The notes: generated by a model from the letters alone, not told the origin. Counted from the stretch's first letter, positions 1 through 10,541 are shown. The stretch is DNA of 64,000 bases from Bradyrhizobium nivariense (GCF_029846715.1 NZ_JARVWW010000013.1:148504-212503); one strand, 5' to 3'. Program-made: numbers and translations.

Positions 1-30
1 CACATCTGCAGGATCATGATGATCTGCCAT
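1..30 (-). CDS. Partial CDS, first codons only (runs off left edge)
   Basis: An ATG on the minus strand at 30 begins an open frame reading M-A-D-H-H-D-P-A-D-V before the window ends. It lies 5 bases after the stop of the small membrane protein gene at 36-227, so it could be the next gene of the same leftward operon. Only ten codons are visible, there is no clear Shine-Dalgarno sequence, and no family can be assigned. Confidence 0.35.
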   Translation of the reverse strand, partial: MADHHDPADV

Positions 31-35
31 TTTGG

Positions 36-227
36 TCAGGCGTGAAGGTGCCAGACATAGATCGCGGTCCTTAACGCGATGAACGCGGTGAGGACGCTGC
101 CCATCGAGAGCACGGCCAGCGCGCTTAGCGCCAGGCGCTTGAGCTGGGCCTTATGCACCGTCGATATCCGCGCTGGCCGCTCCGTCCAGTCGAGGGGCCG
201 TTCAAAGCCATGTATCAGCATCGACAT
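36..227 (-). CDS. Small predicted membrane protein (63 aa)
   Basis: This 63-residue frame has a basic, polar N-terminal half and one hydrophobic segment (about residues 31-58, rich in Leu, Ala, Val and Ile), so it is probably a single-pass inner-membrane protein. I do not recognise the family. It lies 100 bases downstream of the gene at 328-795 on the same strand, and a possible further gene starts 5 bases after its stop, which fits a leftward operon. The ATG at 227 has only a weak upstream purine stretch. An ATG two codons later is the alternative start. Confidence 0.5.
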   Translation of the reverse strand: MSMLIHGFERPLDWTERPARISTVHKAQLKRLALSALAVLSMGSVLTAFIALRTAIYVWHLHA

Positions 228-327
228 TTTGGAAGTCCTTGTCCGTGGTGCGGCAAGACGGTTGGCGGTGCAGCGATCTAGGAACGTCATGAGTGGGGAG
301 ATACCTGCCGTTGCCCGTCGGGCTGCT

Positions 328-795
328 CTAGCCGAAATTGTCGCAGGCGAGCGGCTCGTAAAGCGTATCCGGTACATGACGAACAGAAGGAACGCTCGGC
401 CGCGATACGTCCACGGCAAGGGCACGGACCTCGAGGAAGGCCGACAACAGGGCGAACGCGAGGTCGGCGTGGCGCGCTTCCACCGCGGCGTCCAGCCAGT
501 CCGGCAATTCGCGCTCGCGCGACAGCGCGCAATGCCACTCGCCCTCGTCATAGGCGATGCGGCGGACCTGCCACAGCGGCAGCTCGAGCGCCATCAGCGC
601 AAGCGCTGCATCGGTCCAGGCTCCAGCATCGACCAGGCGCATAACGCGCGTCGAGCACTCGCTCTGCCCGGGCGAAGTAAAGCGCCGGCAGGCATGATCG
701 ATGATCTCGAGCATCAGCGGCCGCGTCATCGCATGCGCATTGCGCAGGCGTTCGCTGAGCGAAGGTGGATCGTAACGTCGGAGTGCGGCGGTCAT
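328..795 (-). CDS. Hypothetical protein (155 aa), divergent from kdp
   Basis: This is a soluble protein of about 155 residues with many Leu, Ala, Arg and Glu. It has no signal peptide, membrane segment or motif I can assign. The frame stays open further upstream, but the ATG at 795 is preceded by a strong AGGAGG six bases away, so I place the start there. It is transcribed away from the kdp operon and shares a 380-base gap with it. That gap carries a pair of inverted, similar 16-base motifs, one toward each gene, so co-control with kdp is possible. Function unknown. Confidence 0.65.
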   Translation of the reverse strand: MTAALRRYDPPSLSERLRNAHAMTRPLMLEIIDHACRRFTSPGQSECSTRVMRLVDAGAWTDAALALMALELPLWQVRRIAYDEGEWHCALSRERELPDWLDAAVEARHADLAFALLSAFLEVRALAVDVSRPSVPSVRHVPDTLYEPLACDNFG

Positions 796-888
796 GTAGG
801 CCTCCTGGAATTGGCGTCGGTCAGTCGGCCGGCATTCCCAAGATGGCTGGAAGGGCATTTGAAAACGAGATGAGGAGGGGGCGCGAGA

Positions 889-904
889 TATAAGGATTTC
901 ATAA
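889..904 (+). promoter_or_regulatory. Candidate KdpE-type box, copy 1
   Basis: The motif reads TATAAGGATTTCATAA. Its reverse-complement partner lies at 993-1008. This copy is about 95 bases upstream of the start codon of the leftward gene at 795. A response-regulator site is suggested only by the repetition and by the neighbouring kdpDE genes. Confidence 0.35.
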
Positions 905-992
905 GTGCCGCGACAGCGCTACGCGCTGCCCAGCGCTGCGCTTGTCCGGGACGACGGCTGCATGCTGGGCCGCACCGCACGCCGCCGCCCTT

Positions 993-1008
993 TTATGAGA
1001 TTCCTATA
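993..1008 (-). promoter_or_regulatory. Candidate KdpE-type box, copy 2
   Basis: On the minus strand this reads TATAGGAATCTCATAA and matches copy 1 at 13 of 16 positions. It lies about 170 bases before the first small ORF of the kdp operon. The AT-rich motif stands out in a GC-rich background. Confidence 0.35.
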
Positions 1009-1175
1009 ACTTCGCCATAGCCCTCATCTCGAAAACCTATGCCTGTGGTGGCACTTCAGCACGGTCAAGAGTCCCGGCTGCCGTCTGTGGAAATGCGCCT
1101 GCGTTTCCTTCGAGCTTCGCCGGGTCCCCGAGAAGCGATTGCGCCGGACATGAGGGCGCAACGAGGAGCAATCCC

Positions 1176-1259
1176 ATGATGGACATTCTGCTGCTGGCGC
1201 TGGGCTTCGGCTTCTTTGCCCTTGCGATCGGCTATACCTACGCCTGCGAACGGCTGTGA
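1176..1259 (+). CDS. Mini membrane ORF (27 aa) at head of kdp operon
   Basis: ATG-ATG followed by a hydrophobic segment (Leu, Ala, Gly, Phe, Ile) and an end Y-A-C-E-R-L gives a 27-residue single-span peptide. A GAGGAG Shine-Dalgarno sequence lies 7-8 bases upstream. It starts 95 bases before kdpF and probably shares its transcript. It resembles KdpF in size and nature but not in sequence. It may be a second small Kdp accessory peptide. I cannot give it a function beyond that. Confidence 0.55.
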   Translation: MMDILLLALGFGFFALAIGYTYACERL

Positions 1260-1270
1260 CGGAGCGGGCC

Positions 1271-1360
1271 ATGATCTTCGATTATGCACTTGCCGGCGCC
1301 GTCTCGTTCGGCCTGCTGAGCTACCTCACCTACGCGCTCCTGCGGCCCGAGCGGTTCTGA
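1271..1360 (+). CDS. kdpF: KdpF, small subunit of the K+-transporting ATPase
   Basis: This 29-residue peptide is one membrane span ending L-L-R-P-E-R-F, the typical KdpF tail. In the Kdp complex KdpF is a small peptide bound to KdpA that stabilises the assembly in the inner membrane. A GGAG ribosome site precedes the ATG. It is the second of two tiny ORFs before kdpA. The reading frame stays open for 35 codons after its TGA (see 1361-1468), so the kdpF-kdpA gap of 112 bases is long for this operon. Confidence 0.85.
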   Translation: MIFDYALAGAVSFGLLSYLTYALLRPERF

Positions 1361-1468
1361 CCCCTGCTGCCGCTTGTCGAATTGCTGCTGGCGGACGCCG
1401 CGCTCGTCGCCTGCTTGCTTGCGGTGCTCGTGCCGCTCCTGCGCCGGACACCAAGCCTTAAGGGTTAA
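1361..1468 (+). other. Open hydrophobic frame directly after the kdpF stop codon
   Basis: The 35 codons that follow the kdpF TGA in the same frame contain no stop until TAA at 1466. They encode a strongly hydrophobic stretch rich in Leu, Val and Ala ending R-R-T-P-S-L-K-G, and third positions are mostly G or C as in neighbouring genes. There is no ATG, so it would need a CTG, TTG or GTG start or read-through of the TGA (next base C). It could also be an eroded gene. Whether it is translated is unknown. Confidence 0.3.
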
Positions 1469-1472
1469 TGCC

Positions 1473-3176
1473 ATGACTGTGATCGGTTGGCTCCAGATCA
1501 TTCTCTTTTGCGTCATTATCGTCGCGCTCGCAAAACCGCTCGGCTGGTACATGACGCGCGCGTTCAACGGCGAGCGGACGTTCCTGTCACCGGTGCTGCG
1601 TCCGATCGAGGCCGGTATCTACTGGCTTTCCGGCGTCGACGAAAAGCGCGAGCAGCATTGGCTGACCTATACGGTCGCCATGCTGCTGTTTCATGTCGGC
1701 GGCTTCCTCGTCATCTACGGCGTGATGCGGCTTCAGGCCGTGTTGCCGTTCAATCCGGCGGGACAGGCAGCGGTCGCCGAGGACCTCTCCTTCAACACCG
1801 CAATCTCGTTCATCACCAACACCAACTGGCAGAACTACGGCGGCGAAAGCACGCTGTCATATCTCGTGCAGATGCTCGGCCTGACACACCAGAACTTTCT
1901 GTCGGCGGCAACCGGCATCGCGCTGGCGGTCGCTCTGATCCGCGGCTTCTCGCGCGCCTCGGCGCGCACCGTCGGAAATTTCTGGGTCGATGTCGTCAGG
2001 TGCACGCTCTACGTCCTGCTGCCGGTCTGCGTCGTCTACACGCTGTTCCTCGTCTGGCAGGGAATGCCGCAGACGCTCGGTGACTATGTCGAAGCCACGA
2101 CGCTCGAAGGCGCCAAGCAGACCATTGCGGTCGGCCCGGTCGCCTCGCAGGTTGCGATCAAGATGCTCGGCACCAATGGCGGCGGCTTCTTCAACGCCAA
2201 CGCCGCGCACCCCTTCGAGAACCCGACCGCACTGTCGAATTTCGTGCAGATGATCTCGATCTTCTCGCTCGGCGCCGCGCTCACCAATGTGTTCGGCCGC
2301 ATGGTCGGCAACCAGCGTCAGGGCTGGGCGATCCTCTCGGCGATGGGTGTGCTGTTCGTCGCCGGTGTCGCCGTCACCTATTGGGCCGAAGCCAACGGCA
2401 CCTCGACGCTGCATGCGCTTGGCCTGACCGGCGGCAACATGGAGGGCAAGGAGGTGCGCTTCGGCATCGTCGCCTCCTCGCTATTCGCCGTAATCACGAC
2501 GGCCGCCTCCTGTGGTGCCGTCAACGCGATGCATGACAGTTTTACCGCGCTCGGCGGCATGATTCCGCTGATCAACATGCAGCTCGGCGAGATCATCGTC
2601 GGCGGCGTCGGCGCCGGCCTCTACGGCATGCTGCTGTTCGTCGTGCTCGCGATCTTCGTCGCGGGCCTGATGGTCGGCCGCACCCCGGAATATGTCGGCA
2701 AGAAGATCGAGGCACGCGAAGTCAAGATGGCGATGCTCGCGATCCTGGTGCTGCCGTTGATGTATCTCGGCTGGACCGCGGTCGGCGTGGTCTATCCGCC
2801 GGCCGTCGCCTCGATGGCGAATGCCGGACCGCACGGCTTCACCGAGGTGCTCTACGCCTTCACCTCGGCGACCGGCAACAACGGCTCGGCTTTCGCAGGC
2901 CTCACCGGCAACACCTTCTTCTACAACCTCACGCTCGCCAGCGCGATGTTCGTCGGCCGCTTCTTCATGATCATTCCGGCGATGGCAATCGCGGGCTCGC
3001 TCGCTGCCAAGAAGTCGATCCCGCCGTCGGCGGGCACGCTCCCGACCACCGGCGGGCTGTTCGTCGGCCTCGTCGTCGGCGTGATCCTGATCATCGGCGG
3101 CCTGACCTTCTTCCCGGCCCTCGCCCTCGGCCCCATCGTCGAGCATCTCGCGATGAACGCCGGCCAAATCTTCTGA
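1473..3176 (+). CDS. kdpA: KdpA, K+-binding and translocating subunit
   Basis: KdpA is the potassium-channel-like subunit of the high-affinity KdpFABC pump in the inner membrane. The 567-residue length is normal. The selectivity-filter-type loops are visible: T-N-T-N-W-Q near residue 110, G-T-N-G-G-G-F-F-N-A near 233, and T-G-N-N-G-S-A-F near 467. About ten hydrophobic segments are spread over the protein. The ATG at 1473 follows AAGGG and begins the usual M-T-V-I-G-W-L; longer upstream in-frame sequence is not KdpA-like. It is followed by kdpB after 49 bases. Confidence 0.96.
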   Translation: MTVIGWLQIILFCVIIVALAKPLGWYMTRAFNGERTFLSPVLRPIEAGIYWLSGVDEKREQHWLTYTVAMLLFHVGGFLVIYGVMRLQAVLPFNPAGQAAVAEDLSFNTAISFITNTNWQNYGGESTLSYLVQMLGLTHQNFLSAATGIALAVALIRGFSRASARTVGNFWVDVVRCTLYVLLPVCVVYTLFLVWQGMPQTLGDYVEATTLEGAKQTIAVGPVASQVAIKMLGTNGGGFFNANAAHPFENPTALSNFVQMISIFSLGAALTNVFGRMVGNQRQGWAILSAMGVLFVAGVAVTYWAEANGTSTLHALGLTGGNMEGKEVRFGIVASSLFAVITTAASCGAVNAMHDSFTALGGMIPLINMQLGEIIVGGVGAGLYGMLLFVVLAIFVAGLMVGRTPEYVGKKIEAREVKMAMLAILVLPLMYLGWTAVGVVYPPAVASMANAGPHGFTEVLYAFTSATGNNGSAFAGLTGNTFFYNLTLASAMFVGRFFMIIPAMAIAGSLAAKKSIPPSAGTLPTTGGLFVGLVVGVILIIGGLTFFPALALGPIVEHLAMNAGQIF

Positions 3177-3225
3177 ACAGCAAGTGTTCTGATCGACAGC
3201 CTTCTGATTGTCTGGAGTGACCTCC

Positions 3226-5340
<2,115 letters not shown>

Positions 5341-5351
5341 TCGTCGTCGCA

Positions 5352-5366
5352 CGGCGCGATGCGCCG
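5352..5366 (+). repeat. Hairpin in the kdpB-kdpC gap
   Basis: CGGCGC and GCGCCG flank a three-base loop, forming a short stable hairpin between kdpB and kdpC. No T-run follows, so it may set the KdpC:KdpB ratio or mRNA stability rather than terminate transcription. Confidence 0.4.
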
Positions 5367-5397
5367 CGCGCAATGACGAGGACTTAGGAGACGTAAC

Positions 5398-6003
5398 ATG
5401 CTCAGAGAAATCCGCCCCGCCATCGTCCTGCTGCTGGTGCTCACCGCCATCACCGGACTTGCCTATCCGCTCGCGATGACCGCTATTGCCGGCGCGATCT
5501 TCCCGGCTCAGGCGCAAGGCAGCCTGATCGAGAAGGACGGCAAGGTGGTCGGCTCCGCCCTGATCGGGCAGGAATTCAAGGACGACAAATATTTCCACGG
5601 CCGCCCCTCGGCGACGCTGGCGCCGGACCCGAACGATTCGACCAAGACGGTGTCGGCGCCCTACAACGCCGCCAACTCGGGCGGCTCCAACCTCGGCCCA
5701 ACCAGCAAGGCGCTGGCTGACCGGCTGAAGGAAGATGTGGACAAGCTCAAGAGCGAGAATCCCAACGCCGCCGTGCCGGTGGACCTGGTGACCACATCGG
5801 CCAGCGGTCTCGACCCGGACATCTCCCCGGAAGCGGCACAATTCCAGGTACCGCGCGTCGCCAAGGCCCGGAATATGCCGGAGGACGCGTTGAAGCAGCT
5901 CGTGGCCTCCGCCACCCAAGGCCGTTTGCTCGGCCTGCTTGGCGAACCCCGCGTTAACGTATTGGCGCTGAACCTCGCGCTCGATAGCGTAGCCGCGAAG
6001 TAG
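5398..6003 (+). CDS. kdpC: KdpC, K+-transporting ATPase subunit C
   Basis: KdpC is the single-span subunit that associates with KdpA/KdpB and is thought to act as a catalytic chaperone for nucleotide binding. At 201 residues it is of normal size. The N-terminal membrane span is about residues 8-32 and the rest is periplasmic. The family stretches G-S-A-L-I-G-Q-E-F, Y-F-H-G-R-P-S-A and A-A-N-S-G-G-S-N-L-G-P are visible. An AGGAGA site precedes the ATG at 5398. It closes the structural part of the operon and kdpD follows after 40 bases. Confidence 0.95.
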   Translation: MLREIRPAIVLLLVLTAITGLAYPLAMTAIAGAIFPAQAQGSLIEKDGKVVGSALIGQEFKDDKYFHGRPSATLAPDPNDSTKTVSAPYNAANSGGSNLGPTSKALADRLKEDVDKLKSENPNAAVPVDLVTTSASGLDPDISPEAAQFQVPRVAKARNMPEDALKQLVASATQGRLLGLLGEPRVNVLALNLALDSVAAK

Positions 6004-6043
6004 CGGTCTAGGCTCGCGGCGCCCGGATGATTATATTGGCCTG

Positions 6044-8767
6044 ATGGTCCGAGAACGCCGCGATCCCGAACAACGTCCGTCTCCCGAGGCGCTGCTGGAT
6101 GCCGCGCGCCGGGAGGAGAGCGCGAGCGGCAAGCTGAAGATCTTCGTCGGCGCCGCCCCCGGCGTCGGCAAGACCTACGAGATGCTGCAAAGCGCTCATG
6201 CCAAGCACAAGGCCGGCATCGACGTCGTGGTCGGCTTCGTCGAAACCCATGGCCGCGCCGAGACCGAGGCGCTGGTACGCGGGCTGGAGGTGATCCCGCG
6301 CAAGAGTCTGGATTACCGCGGCCAGGTGATCGAGGAAATGGACCTCGATGCCGTGATCGCGCGCCGGCCGAAAATCGCGCTGGTCGACGAACTCGCCCAC
6401 ACCAATGCGGTCGGCAGCCGCCATCCCAAGCGCTATCTCGACGTCGAGGAGCTGCTATCACACGGCATCGACGTCTATACCGCCGTCAACATCCAGCACA
6501 TCGAGAGCCTGAACGACGTCGTCGCCCAGATCACCCACGTGCGGGTGCGCGAGACCGTGCCGGATTCGATATTCGACCGCGCCGATGCGATCGAGCTGAT
6601 CGACCTCACGCCCGATGATTTGATCCAGCGTCTGAAGGAGGGCAAGGTCTATGTGCCCAAGCAGGCGGAGCGGGCACTGGAACATTATTTTTCGCCGGGC
6701 AATCTCACTGCGCTGCGCGAGCTCGCTTTGCGGCGTACGGCCGAACGGGTCGACGAGCAGCTTCTCAATCACATGCAGGCGAATGCGATTTCGGGCCCCT
6801 GGGCCGTCGGCGAGCGCATGCTCGTCTGCGTCAGCGAAGATCCGCGCGCGGCCGGTCTTGTGCGCTACACCAAGCGGCTGGCCGACCGGCTGCACGCGCC
6901 GTTCATCGCGGTGTCGATCGAGACGCGGCGATCGCTGCAAATGTCCGATGAGGAGCGCGACCGGCTGGCCGATACGCTGCGGCTCGCGGAATCGCTCGGC
7001 GGTGAGGCGCTGACGATTCCGGGCGTCGGCCGCCGCCTCGCCGACGACGTCGTCAACTTCGCGCAGGGCAACAACGTCACCCAGATCGTGATCGGCAAGT
7101 CGACGCGCTCGCGCTGGTTCGAGATGACGCGCGGCTCCGTCGTCCATGACCTGGTGCGTCGCGCCGGGAATATCAGCGTGCATGTCATCCCTGGCGACGA
7201 GCTCACGAGCGAGCCGGCGCCGAAGACGGCGGTGCAGACCGCAGCGCGATCGGACCCGTTCGATGCCCGGCCCTATTTGAAGGCGCTCGGGATCACCGCC
7301 CTTGGCCTTGCTGCCGCCGTGGCCATCAAGCCGTATGTCGGCATCGAGAACGTTGACCTGATGTTCCTCACCGCCGTGGTGACGGTTGCCGTGCGCTACG
7401 GATTGTGGCCGTCGTTGCTTGCGAGCGTCGCGGCGTCGCTCGCCTACAATTTCTTCTTTCTGCCGCCGGTCTATACCTTCACCATCACCGATCCGACCAA
7501 TGTCGCGGCGTTCTTTTTCTTCATGCTGATTGCGTTCGTGGTATCGAATGTCGCCGGACGGGTCCGCACTCAGGCTGACGCCGCGATCGGCCGTATCCGG
7601 ACCACCGAGCAGCTCTATGCTTTCAGCCGCAAGCTCGCCGGCACCGGTACGCTCGACGACGTGCTGTGGGCGACCGCCTATCAGATCGCGTTGATGCTGA
7701 AAGTCCGCGTGGTGCTGCTGTTGCCGGACGAGGGTCTGCTCACGGTGAAGTCAGGGTATCCCCCCGAGGACGATCTTGATCAGGCTGACCTTGCCGCCGC
7801 CAACTGGGCCTGGAGCAACGACCGCCCCGCAGGCCGCGGCTCGGACACGTTGCCGGGCGCAAAACGGCTGTTTCTGCCGATGCGCACCGGGCGGGGTCCG
7901 ATCGGCGTCATCGGCATCGACAATGATCGCACCGGCCCGTTGCTGACCCCGGACCAGCGCCGGCTGCTCGACGCGCTGGTCGACCAGGGTGCACTGGCGA
8001 TCGAGCGCGTGCTGCTGGTCGAAGACGTCGATCGCGTCAAGCGCACCGTCGAATCCGAGCGGTTGCGTTCTGCATTGTTGACCTCAATCTCGCATGATTT
8101 GAAGACGCCGCTCGCCTCCGTGCTCGGCGCAGCTTCAACCATGCGCGATCTGGCCGGGGCGCTGTCGGATACCGAGAAGCGCGACCTGCTTGCGACCGTG
8201 ATCGACGAGTCCGAGCGTCTCAATCGCTTCATCGCCAATCTGCTCGACATGACCAAGCTCGAATCCGGCGCCATCGTGCCCAACACCGCGTTGCACGATC
8301 TCGCAGAGATCGTCGGGAGCGCGCTCCGGCGAGCAGCCAAGATCCTCGCTGCTCACAAGGTCGAGCTGGTGTTGGCCGCAGACCTTCCTATGCTCCAGCT
8401 CGATGCGGTGCTGTTCGAGCAGGTGCTGTTCAACCTGCTCGACAACGCCGCCAAATATTCGCCGCCCGACACGACGGTCTCGATCAGGAGCCAGCGCGAT
8501 CGTGATTATGTGGTGCTTCAGGTCGGCGATGAGGGTGATGGCATCCCGCCCGACGAGCTCGAGGGCGTGTTCGACAAGTTCTATCGCGCGCAGAAGGGGG
8601 ATCGTGTCCGTCCCGGCACCGGGCTCGGGCTTGCCATCTCCCGCGGCTTCGTCGAGGCGATGCGGGGCACCATCTCGGCCGCGAATCGCAGCGACCGGAG
8701 CGGCGCGGTGCTGACCATCCGTCTGCCCATTCCGGCCCAGACCCACGCATTGGATACCGCCGCATGA
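6044..8767 (+). CDS. kdpD: KdpD, sensor histidine kinase for K+ limitation
   Basis: This 907-residue membrane kinase has the full KdpD layout. The cytoplasmic KdpD domain carries a Walker A motif G-A-A-P-G-V-G-K-T (about 36-44), followed by a USP-like domain (about 250-375). Four close hydrophobic spans lie at about 410-505, then a GAF-like region and a histidine-kinase core. The phosphorylated His in S-H-D-L-K-T-P is about residue 684, and N-L-L-D-N-A-A-K-Y and G-T-G-L-G-L-A-I mark the ATPase domain. Its TGA overlaps the kdpE ATG (ATGA), so the two genes are translationally coupled. Confidence 0.95.
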   Translation: MVRERRDPEQRPSPEALLDAARREESASGKLKIFVGAAPGVGKTYEMLQSAHAKHKAGIDVVVGFVETHGRAETEALVRGLEVIPRKSLDYRGQVIEEMDLDAVIARRPKIALVDELAHTNAVGSRHPKRYLDVEELLSHGIDVYTAVNIQHIESLNDVVAQITHVRVRETVPDSIFDRADAIELIDLTPDDLIQRLKEGKVYVPKQAERALEHYFSPGNLTALRELALRRTAERVDEQLLNHMQANAISGPWAVGERMLVCVSEDPRAAGLVRYTKRLADRLHAPFIAVSIETRRSLQMSDEERDRLADTLRLAESLGGEALTIPGVGRRLADDVVNFAQGNNVTQIVIGKSTRSRWFEMTRGSVVHDLVRRAGNISVHVIPGDELTSEPAPKTAVQTAARSDPFDARPYLKALGITALGLAAAVAIKPYVGIENVDLMFLTAVVTVAVRYGLWPSLLASVAASLAYNFFFLPPVYTFTITDPTNVAAFFFFMLIAFVVSNVAGRVRTQADAAIGRIRTTEQLYAFSRKLAGTGTLDDVLWATAYQIALMLKVRVVLLLPDEGLLTVKSGYPPEDDLDQADLAAANWAWSNDRPAGRGSDTLPGAKRLFLPMRTGRGPIGVIGIDNDRTGPLLTPDQRRLLDALVDQGALAIERVLLVEDVDRVKRTVESERLRSALLTSISHDLKTPLASVLGAASTMRDLAGALSDTEKRDLLATVIDESERLNRFIANLLDMTKLESGAIVPNTALHDLAEIVGSALRRAAKILAAHKVELVLAADLPMLQLDAVLFEQVLFNLLDNAAKYSPPDTTVSIRSQRDRDYVVLQVGDEGDGIPPDELEGVFDKFYRAQKGDRVRPGTGLGLAISRGFVEAMRGTISAANRSDRSGAVLTIRLPIPAQTHALDTAA

Positions 8768-9453
8768 GCGCCGCCCCGATCAAGGTGCTGGTCATCGACG
8801 ACGAGCCGCCGATCCGCAAATTGCTGCGGATGGGACTCTCGACCCAGGGCTATGAGATCCTGGAGGCGCCGAACGGCAAGACCGCGCTTGAGAAGCTTGC
8901 GGAAGAACCTGCGCTGATCATCCTCGATCTTGGCTTGCCCGATATCCAGGGTCATGAGCTGCTGCGCACGATCCGCGCCCGCAATGAAGCTGTGCCGATC
9001 GTGGTGCTGTCGAGCCGCGGCGACGAGGCCGGCAAGGTGCAGGCGCTCGATCTCGGTGCGGACGATTATCTGACCAAGCCGTTCGGTATGGACGAGCTTC
9101 TGGCACGTCTGCGCGCCGCGCTGCGGCACCAGCTCCAGGTCCAGGGCGAGCGTCCGGTGTTCCGTGCCGGCGATCTCTCCGTCGATCTGGTACGCCGGAT
9201 CGTCAAGGTCGGCGAGCGCGACGTCAAACTGTCGCCGAAGGAATACGATCTGCTGCGTGTGCTGGTTCAGCACGCCGGTAAGGTGCTCACCCACCGTTTC
9301 CTGCTCAAGGAGCTCTGGGACGAGTTTACCGACGCTCAATATCTGCGCGTCTATGTCCGCCAGCTTCGCCAGAAGATCGAGGCCGATCCGGAGCGACCGC
9401 AATATGTGCTGACGGAGACGGGCATCGGGTATCGGTTAAAGGCAGGGGATTAA
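8764..9453 (+). CDS. kdpE: KdpE, OmpR-family response regulator
   Basis: KdpE is the cytoplasmic transcription factor phosphorylated by KdpD that activates kdpFABC. The receiver domain shows the acidic pair D12-D13, the phospho-acceptor D55 in L-D-L-G-L-P-D, and K-P-F near residue 105. The C-terminal winged-helix domain contains L-S-P-K-E-Y-D-L-L and ends G-I-G-Y-R-L-K. The 229-residue length is normal. Its likely binding sites are the inverted motifs at 889-904 and 993-1008. Confidence 0.95.
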   Translation: MSAAPIKVLVIDDEPPIRKLLRMGLSTQGYEILEAPNGKTALEKLAEEPALIILDLGLPDIQGHELLRTIRARNEAVPIVVLSSRGDEAGKVQALDLGADDYLTKPFGMDELLARLRAALRHQLQVQGERPVFRAGDLSVDLVRRIVKVGERDVKLSPKEYDLLRVLVQHAGKVLTHRFLLKELWDEFTDAQYLRVYVRQLRQKIEADPERPQYVLTETGIGYRLKAGD

Positions 9454-9476
9454 CGCTGTATCCCTCATCCCTTGCG

Positions 9477-9493
9477 CAACGGCAAAGCCGTTG
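9477..9493 (+). terminator. Hairpin after kdpE
   Basis: CAACGGC-AAA-GCCGTTG forms a perfect 7-bp stem 23 bases after the kdpE stop codon. The T-run is weak, so it is either a terminator-like stem or part of the palindromic repeat filling this gap. Confidence 0.4.
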
Positions 9494-9514
9494 TCGCTGG
9501 GAGCGCGGAACGCG

Positions 9515-9605
9515 CGTCTCGAAGGATGAAGGCCCGACTGCTGCAGCGGGGGCCTGCATGGTTCGAGACGGCGCTTCGCGCCCTCCTCACCATGAGGGGA
9601 GAGAG
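9515..9605. repeat. Dispersed palindromic intergenic repeat
   Basis: This stretch between kdpE and ku carries the pattern TCTCGAAGGATGA ... GGTTCGAGACGGCGC ... CTCCTCACCATGAGG. Related words occur at 45746-45885. Such palindromic elements are common between Bradyrhizobium genes and usually sit at operon ends. Exact boundaries are uncertain. Confidence 0.5.
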
Positions 9606-9624
9606 TGAAGTGCGCGGCGGAGAG

Positions 9625-10512
9625 CTAACCCGCTTTCCTCTGCCGCGACGTCGACCGGTGCGCTTTCTTCGTGGCTCGCTGTCGCCCCGGCGCACGGCGC
9701 GCGTGGGACTTCGCCGCCGTCTTTTTTCCCCCGCCGCGTCCCTTCAAGCTCTGCTTCAGCGCATCCATCAGGCTGACGACGTTGCTCGGGCGCTCTTCGG
9801 GCTCCGGCAGCTCGATTGTCTTGCCGCTGGCCTTGCGCTTCACCAGCGCCTTCAGCGCGTTCTCGTATTCATCCTTGAACTTGCTGGGGTCAAAATGCGC
9901 CGCCTTGCTGTGGAGGATATGGCCGGCCAGCTCCACCATGTCCTTGGTGATCTTCGGGCTCTTGATGTCGTCGAAGAACTGGTCCTCGTCGCGCAGCTCA
10001 TAGGGGAAGCGCAACGTGGTGCCGAGCAGGCCCTTGCCGAGCGGTTCGATCGCAATGATATGCTCGCGATTGGTGAGCACGATCTTGGCGAGCGCGACGC
10101 GATCCTGGTCCTTCATGGCATCGCGGATCACGGCAAAGGCGTCGATCGCAGCCTTGCCGTCGGGCGCGATATAATAGGGATGATTGAGATAGCGCTGGTC
10201 GATCTCGTCGCTCGGCACGAAGCTCTCGATGTCGATGGTGTGATTGCTCTCGATCTGGACGGCTTCGAGCTCCTCCGGTTCGATCTCGACATATTTGCCC
10301 TTGCGCAGCTCGTAGCCGCGTCCCTTCTGGTCGCTCTCGACGACGTCGCCGGTTTCGGCGTCGATCATCTGCTGCTTCAACCGGTTGCCAGTCTCGCGGT
10401 TGATCATGTGAAACCGCGTCTTCTCGGCGGCGGTGGTCGCCGGAAAAAGCACAACCGGGCAACTGACCAGCGAGAGCTTCAACGTTCCCTTCCAATAGGC
10501 GCGCGGGGCCAT
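9625..10512 (-). CDS. ku: Ku, DNA-end-binding protein of bacterial NHEJ
   Basis: Bacterial Ku is a homodimer that encircles double-strand DNA ends and recruits LigD. The protein (295 aa) starts M-A-P-R-A-Y-W-K-G-T-L-K-L, the canonical Ku opening, and continues through the beta-barrel core. It ends in a Lys/Arg-rich tail of about 40 residues, which in bacterial Ku binds DNA or LigD. An in-frame ATG at 10551 would add 13 residues. I choose 10512 because it has GGAGA 7 bases upstream and because 10551 lies inside the predicted promoter. ligD is divergent, 118 bases away. Confidence 0.93.
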   Translation of the reverse strand: MAPRAYWKGTLKLSLVSCPVVLFPATTAAEKTRFHMINRETGNRLKQQMIDAETGDVVESDQKGRGYELRKGKYVEIEPEELEAVQIESNHTIDIESFVPSDEIDQRYLNHPYYIAPDGKAAIDAFAVIRDAMKDQDRVALAKIVLTNREHIIAIEPLGKGLLGTTLRFPYELRDEDQFFDDIKSPKITKDMVELAGHILHSKAAHFDPSKFKDEYENALKALVKRKASGKTIELPEPEERPSNVVSLMDALKQSLKGRGGGKKTAAKSHARRAPGRQRATKKAHRSTSRQRKAG

Positions 10513-10541
10513 TCGGTTCTCCAGCGTTTTCAAGGCATTTT

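Larger units (their letters stand above)
796..1175. promoter_or_regulatory. Divergent control region between hypothetical gene and kdp operon
   Basis: This 380-base region has no convincing gene. It holds the presumed promoters for the leftward gene at 795 and the rightward kdp operon. The clearest structure is a similar 16-base motif present twice in opposite orientation, at 889-904 and 993-1008 (13 of 16 positions identical after reverse complementing). In kdp systems the response regulator KdpE binds upstream of the structural genes, so these are the best operator candidates. That assignment is inference from position and repetition. Confidence 0.5.
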
